A stretch of DNA of 8,775 nucleotides from contig CANEHP010000094.1 of the NCBI GenBank assembly GCA_947427325.1, forward strand, positions 1-8,775, given 5' to 3'. This stretch comes from an uncultured Clostridia bacterium (GTDB lineage: Bacteria; Bacillota; Clostridia; Oscillospirales; Ruminococcaceae). Below the pieces are notes generated by a model. The model was not told the origin of the DNA, ran no database searches, and saw only the letters and a program-made list of their open reading frames with translations. This document shows, one piece after another, positions 4,632-8,775 of this stretch (positions within the stretch are counted from its first letter, which is position 1; every line of letters starts with the position of its first letter). A program made the translations under genes and the position numbers.

Positions 4632-6032
4632 TCAGCGTTTTTTATTATGCTGCCTGCGAATTTCCTGAGCCGCATTATGACGCTCTCTCTTGCGGTTGCG
4701 CTCCTGCTTTCTCCGTAGTCTTTCCTCATCGGTAACACGCTTTGCCTTAACCTTAACACTGCGCTTTGGTCTTGCGGGCTTGTCCGGGCCGGCAAAATCG
4801 CCGTAGCGGGCTTTATATGCTTTTTTTGCGTATCTCGGGAGCTTTTTGAACATTCTTTCGCTGTTGTACTCCTTAATTGCCGTATTATAAACCGCAAGCA
4901 GTTTTTCCGCAATGGACTTTGTGCCCGAGGAAACTATGGATTCCCGCGAAGTCAGCTTTAACCTGTCAAGCTCTTCCTCGGAAAGGGATTTAATATACAT
5001 AATATGCTTATACATTTCATCGGCGTTGCGGAAGGAAAAGCCGTTTACCCCTTCCTCTATCTGATCCATATTAAGCTCGTCCCGAATGGTAAGAACAGGC
5101 ATACCCGTAGCCTGTCCCTCCATCATGGAGATAGAGTGACACTCGGTCAATGAGGCGGTGATGTAGCAGTCGCAGGCGGCATAGTAAGGAGGTATGTCCT
5201 TATGCTCCACCCTGTCGGTAAATGCTACGGTATCGGTTACGCCCAGCCTTTCCGCGTCCTGCCGAAACTCTTCAAGCTGCGGACCGCCGCCCATTAACAA
5301 AAGCTTAACTCCGTCGGAGGGCTTAACATTCTTTGCCCAATATTCAAGCAAGGTGCCGATATTCTTTTCCTGTCCCATCCTTCCGCAAAAGCAGAACACA
5401 AGGTCGCTGCTGTCAAAGCCGTATCTCTTTCTGATTTCAGCCGTTTTTTCCTTAGGAACGATATAACGGTTAAACACATCGGTTTCCACCGAATTGGGAA
5501 TAACCGTAACAGGCTTGTCCACACCGCAGCGGCGAAAATATTCCTCAACCTTTTTGGACGGTCCAGTTATTGCGCTGGCGGCGGTGGCAAGAATTTTTGC
5601 GTATTTATGAGTAGCAGAGGTCAAAAGCTTTTGAGTAGGTCCGCTGTTCGCTATATAGTAAACATAATCGTCATACATGGTGTGCATGGTGTAAACTAAG
5701 GGTATTTTTAAGGTTCTTGCCATAAGCACTCCCGAAATACCTATTCCAAATTCGTTATGAATATGGATAATGTCGGGATTAAAGTCCTTTATCATCTTTA
5801 ATCTGTCTGCGCTTAAGGGGGAGGCGACGTCATATCCGTATATTTTTTCCAGCTTTACGGCGGGACAGTACATAATATCCTTAGAGGCCTGGGTTTTCTT
5901 TACATTGGAATCGGCGGTTACTATTATAGCCTTATGTCCCAAAAGCTCCAAGCCTTCTTTCAAGGTCTTTACATGGGTTACGACTCCGTTTACTGCGGGA
6001 AGGTAGGTTTCTGTAAACAATGCTACTCTCAT
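4632..6032 (-). CDS. GT4-family glycosyltransferase with a basic C-terminal tail
   Basis: The 466-aa product is a GT-B fold retaining glycosyltransferase of CAZy family GT4, which transfers a sugar from a nucleotide-sugar donor. The N-terminal acceptor domain starts with MRVALFTETYLPAVNGVVTHV, whose glycine-containing loop is typical, and has DIIHIHNEFGIGISG (87-101) and VYTMHTMYDDY (113-123). The C-terminal donor domain has FCGRMGQEKN (215-224), LLLMGGGPQLEEF (244-256) and the EX7E motif at E297 and E305 in ECHSISMMEGQATGMPVL. Overall it resembles diacylglycerol glucosyltransferases that make glycolipids or teichoic-acid anchors, but the acceptor cannot be read from sequence. Residues 392-466 add an Arg/Lys-rich, probably disordered tail. 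The ATG at 6032 follows AAAGGA at 8-9 nt. The open frame continues to 6158 but crosses its own promoter and an upstream terminator. It is monocistronic, with its own promoter and terminator. Confidence 0.9.
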   Translation of the reverse strand: MRVALFTETYLPAVNGVVTHVKTLKEGLELLGHKAIIVTADSNVKKTQASKDIMYCPAVKLEKIYGYDVASPLSADRLKMIKDFNPDIIHIHNEFGIGISGVLMARTLKIPLVYTMHTMYDDYVYYIANSGPTQKLLTSATHKYAKILATAASAITGPSKKVEEYFRRCGVDKPVTVIPNSVETDVFNRYIVPKEKTAEIRKRYGFDSSDLVFCFCGRMGQEKNIGTLLEYWAKNVKPSDGVKLLLMGGGPQLEEFRQDAERLGVTDTVAFTDRVEHKDIPPYYAACDCYITASLTECHSISMMEGQATGMPVLTIRDELNMDQIEEGVNGFSFRNADEMYKHIMYIKSLSEEELDRLKLTSRESIVSSGTKSIAEKLLAVYNTAIKEYNSERMFKKLPRYAKKAYKARYGDFAGPDKPARPKRSVKVKAKRVTDEERLRRKQERNRKRERHNAAQEIRRQHNKKR

Positions 6033-6075
6033 ACTATTATTCCTTTTATACTGACGGTTATTATATTCTCCTAAT

Positions 6076-6104
6076 ATTTTACACCATTTTCGGGTAAATA
6101 TCAA
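6076..6104 (-). promoter_or_regulatory. Sigma-A promoter of the glycosyltransferase gene
   Basis: The - strand has TTGATA (6099-6104), a 17-base spacer and TAAAAT (6076-6081), preceded by the terminator of the gene behind. The predicted start near 6069 gives a leader of about 37 nt before the ATG at 6032. Confidence 0.75.
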
Positions 6105-6127
6105 GGGGAAAAACGGATTTTCACAGC

Positions 6128-6170
6128 AAAAAAATGCCCCCCGGCGAATAACCGTCATTATTCACCGGGG
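6128..6170 (-). terminator. Intrinsic terminator of the 75-aa protein gene
   Basis: On the - strand CCCCGGTGAATAA (6170-6158) pairs with TTATTCGCCGGGG (6151-6139) around a 6-nt loop, 13 bp with one G-U. A U tail (A7 at 6128-6134 on the + strand) follows after GGCA. The stem is wobble-paired only in the - strand RNA, which supports that direction. Confidence 0.85.
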
Positions 6171-6225
6171 ACAAAAGTCATTCTTCTTCCTGATTTATAC
6201 TAATCAATATAAAATATTTATGCCG

Positions 6226-6453
6226 CTATGTTATTTCTTCGTAATTCCTGTAAACTTCAAATCCGAGTATTTCTACTTTGAATCCGTCCCTATATCCAAT
6301 CGGAGTACCGCTTGGATGATGCCATACCGAATATAACAGTGCCTTGTATTCAATGCTGCCGCCGTCCCTTATCATATTCTTTGCAGGAAACAGCAGTATA
6401 ACAGACAGAATTATAATCGAAACAATCAGCAGAATTTTACGGTGCTTTTTCAT
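6226..6453 (-). CDS. Small membrane-anchored protein of unknown function
   Basis: The product is 75 aa, with a basic start (MKKHRK) and one hydrophobic segment (residues 7-22). The extracellular part has RDGGSIEYKALLYSVW (29-44) and GYRDGFKVEILGFEVYRN (53-70). The DGG[ST]xxYxALLYS and ILGxEVYxN pattern is one I associate with a recurrent family of small Clostridia proteins of unknown role; the function is not known to me. The start at 6453 has a good GAGGTG site 5 nt before it. The gene is an independent unit with its own promoter (6552-6580), a leader of about 90 nt with a palindrome, and a terminator (6128-6170). The lack of signal-peptidase features suggests a membrane anchor rather than secretion. 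Confidence 0.75.
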   Translation of the reverse strand: MKKHRKILLIVSIIILSVILLFPAKNMIRDGGSIEYKALLYSVWHHPSGTPIGYRDGFKVEILGFEVYRNYEEIT

Positions 6454-6477
6454 TTCTTCACCTCAATATATAGTAAA

Positions 6478-6505
6478 ACTTTATATAGAATTATCCATAT
6501 AAAGT
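6478..6505 (-). promoter_or_regulatory. Inverted repeat in the leader of the 75-aa protein gene
   Basis: ACTTTATAT (6478-6486) and ATATAAAGT (6497-6505) are exact inverse complements with a 10-bp spacer, about 25 bp upstream of the start codon. A second short inverted repeat, GCAAAA/TTTTGC, lies just upstream (6517-6534). They could be an RNA hairpin or a repressor site; being AT-rich, they may also be chance. Confidence 0.35.
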
Positions 6506-6551
6506 GCTTGTATTTTGCAAAATATGCGTTTTGCTAATCTCTGTTTTTTAT

Positions 6552-6580
6552 ATTATAACACATTTTAATTAAAAAGTCAA
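6552..6580 (-). promoter_or_regulatory. Sigma-A promoter of the 75-aa protein gene
   Basis: TTGACT (6575-6580), a 17-base spacer and a consensus TATAAT (6552-6557) on the - strand. The predicted start is near 6545. Confidence 0.82.
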
Positions 6581-6590
6581 TAATTTCCTT

Positions 6591-6608
6591 TAAATCAACT
6601 AAATCAAC
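6591..6608. repeat. Perfect 9-bp tandem repeat upstream of the -35 box
   Basis: TAAATCAAC occurs twice in direct succession (6591-6599, 6600-6608), centred about 55 bp upstream of the predicted transcription start of the 75-aa protein gene. This is the usual place for an activator on direct repeats. Only two short copies are present, so this is suggestive only. Confidence 0.4.
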
Positions 6609-6674
6609 GCAAATAACAGAAAGCTTACTTTGCTGCAAAATTATACGGCTCTAAAATCCCCATAACGTTTTATT

Positions 6675-7217
6675 TCAGACCAATTCACCGATTTCCGAAT
6701 TATAATCGTCAAGCATAATCCTCAAAGCAGTAAAGGCAATAACCGAATAAAGCTCCACACCCCCCGGTATTTCCAAGGGCAGCTCCAGGGGTTGCATTTT
6801 TTTCCCCGAAAGGGCAGTTATTTCCCTGTTTAGGGATACCACTATCTTTTCGTCCGACAGGCTGGTGTAGGAGAAGCTGTCGGTTTTTACAAAGCCGCAG
6901 GTTATTGGGTGTATGGGTTGATTTTTTAAGGCTGAAAGCTGCCTTTCATTTTCCGAAAATGCAATTACGGTTGAATTATCGGGAAACCGAAAATTGGGAA
7001 CACAGTCCTTTTTTAAGAGAAAAACGGGATTTTCGGCAGAAATGTGACAGTAATTGTCAAAATCCGTTGAAATAAGCTCATAGCCATTGCCCCACTGGTA
7101 TACCGAATTGTCCTTTATATAGGTTATGCGGTAATTATTAGATAAGATTTCTTTAAAAAGCTTGAAAAAATCGTTATCGTTGCTTTTTCCGCAAATAAAA
7201 ATAGCAGTCACAATCAT
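6675..7217 (-). CDS. Conserved-looking protein of unknown function, 180 aa
   Basis: I do not recognise the family with confidence. The protein starts with a beta strand and a possible nucleotide-binding-like turn (TAIFICGKSND, residues 4-14). It has no signal peptide or membrane helix, so it is probably cytoplasmic. The stretch STVIAFSENERQLSAL...ITCGF...FSYTSLSDEKIVVSLNR vaguely recalls the end of a Mur-ligase central domain (a DDP-like turn, then a tCGx..kDt.sys pattern), followed by ITALSGKKMQPLELPLEI and an alpha helix with YSVIAFTALRIML. This likeness is inference only. The start is uncertain. GGGAGG sits only 2 nt before the ATG at 7217, better spaced (8 nt) for the GTG at 7211. A TTG at 7244 is also in frame. 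No terminator follows the stop. Confidence 0.65.
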   Translation of the reverse strand: MIVTAIFICGKSNDNDFFKLFKEILSNNYRITYIKDNSVYQWGNGYELISTDFDNYCHISAENPVFLLKKDCVPNFRFPDNSTVIAFSENERQLSALKNQPIHPITCGFVKTDSFSYTSLSDEKIVVSLNREITALSGKKMQPLELPLEIPGGVELYSVIAFTALRIMLDDYNSEIGELV

Positions 7218-7530
7218 AACCTCCCGATTATTGTATGTAATCAAGAACCAGCTTCTCCGCTCCCTATGCCGATCCCTTTTAAATTGGTGCTATACTGATT
7301 CCCGACTGAAAATAAACAATCTTTTCGATTATTTTAACTGTTATTACTATTTGCTTCTGTAAATAAAATATGTAATGCCGATGCCAAATCCGAGGAAAAA
7401 TACAGATAAATCGGGAGGCGGAGCGTCCCTAATCCTCGTCAGCCCTCCCCCATATAAGGATATTCCCTCGAAAGTAATTTTACCGTCTGCGGGCATCGAC
7501 CAAAGTCGAGCTGTTCCTCCGAAAGCCATT

Positions 7531-7555
7531 CGCCATTTGCTTATGGCAAATAGCG
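7531..7555 (-). other. 10-bp hairpin
   Basis: CGCCATTTGC (7531-7540) pairs with GCAAATAGCG (7546-7555) around TTATG. The one imperfect pair is a G-U only in the - strand RNA. There is no U tail, so it is not a terminator. Confidence 0.45.
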
Positions 7556-7629
7556 CAGACTTGGGGTTTCCGATTAAATTTTATCATATCAAATAAATAT
7601 TTAAAAATCCCTATACAAAAACCAAAATA

Positions 7630-7638
7630 TGTTATAAT
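7630..7638 (+). promoter_or_regulatory. Extended -10 promoter candidate
   Basis: TGTTATAAT (7630-7638) is a perfect extended -10 (TGN-TATAAT). No good -35 lies 16-18 bp upstream. Transcription would start near 7645, giving a leader of about 175 nt before the lipoprotein gene that runs through the remnant frame at 7666-7806. Confidence 0.45.
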
Positions 7639-7665
7639 ATAATTACAAAACACTGCATTATGTAA

Positions 7666-7806
7666 GACGTCCAAAAAGTTAACTGCATAGTCATAGGTAC
7701 AGGGCAAGTAAATTTTACATTAAGTATGTCAGCAGGACAGACATATTTTTTGATAATATATAATAAAAACAAGAATGTCACCGACTATGTGCTTAATGTT
7801 TCTTAA
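7666..7806 (+). pseudogene. C-terminal remnant of a probable secreted beta-sandwich protein
   Basis: After a TAA at 7663-7665 the frame is open for 46 codons and ends in TAA at 7804-7806. It reads VNCIVIGTGQVNFTLSMSAG followed by QTYFLIIYNKNKNVTDYVLNVS. The pattern LsaGQTYyliiYN...xDYxLNVS is typical of the last strands of pre-peptidase C-terminal (PPC)-like and related surface-protein domains. There is no start codon with a ribosome site (the ATG at 7726 has none), and everything upstream of the TAA is promoter-like AT-rich DNA. It is most simply the tail of a deleted gene that once preceded the lipoprotein gene in an operon. Its stop codon overlaps the TAAGGAGG ribosome site of that gene. 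Confidence 0.5.
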
Positions 7807-7818
7807 GGAGGTATGAAT

Positions 7819-8421
7819 ATGAAGAAAATAATGTTAATTGTTATTTCGATATGTACAGTTATATTGATGAGTTTATTGGTTTTATCCGGTTGTGCAGCCA
7901 TAGATGACGGCAAGTTGGATTCCAAGCCGGAAACAAATGTTATCGGTACTGTTAATGAACAAATTGTTACAAGTGTTGATCATAGTGAAGAGGTTATCTT
8001 AAGTGCTGATAAAAGAGAAGAGCTTGCGGAATGCTTTAAATATCTCGGCGAGGCTCTTACCGATGAGCAGCTTCTGAAGCTCGATGAACTTTACATTAGC
8101 CAAAATGTTGTTCCTGCATGGGGAAGGTTGCCTTATCAAGAGCGTATCATTATTGGAGGAATTGACCCAAATGCGCCCAAACTTGATTTGGCAACTGCAA
8201 AGGATATAATAGCAAAATGCAATGACTTTGAAGAGATATTGTCAGAATTTGACAAAGTGCAAAAATACCCTGATTTTGTCGGTGGCAGCGGTATGTCTTT
8301 GCTGGAATATCAATTAAGCGAATATGAGAAGATTTCAATTATTATTGAACAGAGAGACATAGCTTATTTAGTATATAATTCTGACGGTACTGCAAAGTCA
8401 ACAGAAATTCTTTTTGAATAA
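7819..8421 (+). CDS. Putative lipoprotein of unknown function, 200 aa
   Basis: The N-terminus MKKIMLIVISICTVILMSLL runs into a clear lipobox LSGC (residues 22-25), so Cys25 should be lipidated by Lgt and the protein held on the outer face of the membrane after LspA cleavage. The mature part is acidic, with a linker (26-60) and a mixed helical domain with KREELAECFKYLGEALTDEQ (65-84), LDLATAKDIIAKCNDFEEIL (122-141), PDFVGGSGMSLLEYQL (151-166) and a final strand IIIEQRDIAYLVYNSDG. I do not recognise a named domain. I chose the ATG at 7819 because GGAGG (7807-7811) is 7 nt away; the in-frame ATG at 7813 is only 1 nt from it. No clear terminator follows. Promotion is probably from 7630-7638. Confidence 0.8.
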   Translation: MKKIMLIVISICTVILMSLLVLSGCAAIDDGKLDSKPETNVIGTVNEQIVTSVDHSEEVILSADKREELAECFKYLGEALTDEQLLKLDELYISQNVVPAWGRLPYQERIIIGGIDPNAPKLDLATAKDIIAKCNDFEEILSEFDKVQKYPDFVGGSGMSLLEYQLSEYEKISIIIEQRDIAYLVYNSDGTAKSTEILFE

Positions 8422-8615
8422 GTATATAGTAGGGTAAATCAAGAACCCGCTGCCTATTAAACACCCCCTTGAGTTGGCGATTTATTTTGAATCGTCTGCC
8501 AATTAGCCGACATTCCACAAAATTTTGCGTAAAATCAAGTCCAATATGACAATAGATCGGCTTGCAAGGCAAACGGAATTTGAACTTTCTCTTAAGTGAT
8601 TTTATCCGGTGAGCC

Positions 8616-8652
8616 GATACGGTATATGCGCCGAAGCGGTGAATGCCGTATC
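8616..8652. repeat. Inverted repeat with inner stem
   Basis: GATACGG (8616-8622) pairs with CCGTATC (8646-8652). The inner part contains CCG-AAG-CGG (8631-8639), giving a 37-nt interrupted hairpin. No U run follows, so it is not a standard terminator. Confidence 0.45.
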
Positions 8653-8742
8653 AGTTAGCCAAGAAATGAAACTGCAATAAAACAATATATTTAGAGCGTG
8701 TTCACATAAAGCTCAGTATACATATTTTCGTGCATAATTTTG

Positions 8743-8768
8743 TTGCCTGCAAGGCAAAATTTTGCAGG
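8743..8768. repeat. Two mutually exclusive hairpins at the right edge
   Basis: TTGCC (8743-8747) pairs with GGCAA (8753-8757), or CCTGCAA (8746-8752) pairs with TTGCAGG (8762-8768). The two stems use the same bases and so exclude each other. Confidence 0.4.
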
Positions 8769-8775
8769 AATATCG

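Larger units (their letters stand above)
7218..7665. other. Gene-poor stretch with coding-like debris
   Basis: No gene can be supported here. A - strand frame at 7347-7529 reads 60 residues ending in a membrane-helix-like tail (LSVFFLGFGIGITYFIYRSK) but has no ribosome site, and the frame next to it (7480-7707) contains a CAIC pair and looks equally broken. The stretch 7400-7560 is richer in GC than its flanks and has several short inverted repeats, such as TCGACcaaaGTCGA near 7498. It may be a decayed gene or a copy of an intergenic repeat. No good promoter for the leftward gene at 7217 was found. Confidence 0.3.
8422..8775. other. Intergenic end of the window, no gene seen
   Basis: Neither strand has a reading frame with both a ribosome site and protein-like sequence. 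The 76-codon - strand frame (8342-8572) overlaps the lipoprotein gene and looks spurious. The region holds two inverted repeats (8616-8652 and 8743-8768). From about 8695 the sequence AGAGCGTGTTCACATAAAG leads into the right edge, and may be the terminus of a repeated or mobile element continuing outside the window. Confidence 0.4.

Noticed and set aside
6033..6158. 42-codon extension of the glycosyltransferase
   Set aside because: It covers the gene's own promoter and part of the preceding terminator hairpin; MRVALFTETYLP is the normal family start.
8150..8338. 62-codon - strand frame inside the lipoprotein gene
   Set aside because: It is antisense to a better-supported gene with a lipobox and ribosome site.

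Overview
The window looks like chromosomal DNA from a low- to mid-GC Gram-positive anaerobe of the class Clostridia, most likely a gut Oscillospiraceae/Ruminococcaceae-type organism. This rests on the AGGAGG-type ribosome sites, the sigma-A promoters with exact 17-base spacers, U-tailed hairpin terminators, a Clostridia-style MATE plus cytidylate-kinase-like protein, and several small Clostridia-type membrane or lipoproteins. No phage, CRISPR, tRNA or rRNA signal was seen.

Layout from left to right. At 1-53 is the last 16 codons of a + strand gene, whose stop overlaps the stop of the convergent tRNA methyltransferase gene trmL (50-559, -). A 603-bp intergenic region follows. It holds a candidate MITE (662-833, 18-bp inverted termini, TAAA duplication), a strong - strand promoter (864-892) and a + strand promoter sharing its -35 DNA (886-914). 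It also holds a second + promoter (1012-1040) followed directly by a full intrinsic terminator (1058-1097). Next is a MATE transporter gene fused to a C-terminal cytidylate-kinase-like domain, split by a -1-type frameshift at a T5 run (1163-1597 and 1594-3213). A bidirectional terminator at 3219-3254 separates it from the convergent genes.

The - strand block 3319-7217 reads from right to left as separate units. These are an unrecognised 180-aa protein (6675-7217), a 75-aa membrane-anchored protein with its own promoter and terminator (6226-6453), a GT4 glycosyltransferase with a very basic tail, its own promoter and terminator (4632-6032), and a CaCA-type cation/Ca2+ antiporter (3480-4499) whose ribosome site lies in a 24-bp tandem duplication. 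A doubtful 50-codon reading frame follows it (3319-3471).

The right part is mostly non-coding, with coding-like debris, hairpins and the C-terminal remnant of what was probably a secreted beta-sandwich protein (7666-7806). That remnant abuts the ribosome site of a 200-aa lipoprotein gene (7819-8421). The last 354 bp have no gene but carry inverted repeats, and may be the edge of a repeated or mobile element.

The genes do not form one pathway. Shared themes are membrane transport (MATE, CaCA), envelope glycan or glycolipid synthesis (GT4) and surface proteins. The items most worth a second look are the frameshifted MATE-kinase fusion with its promoter-terminator leader, the back-to-back promoters, the MITE inside the trmL leader, and the surface-protein relic.
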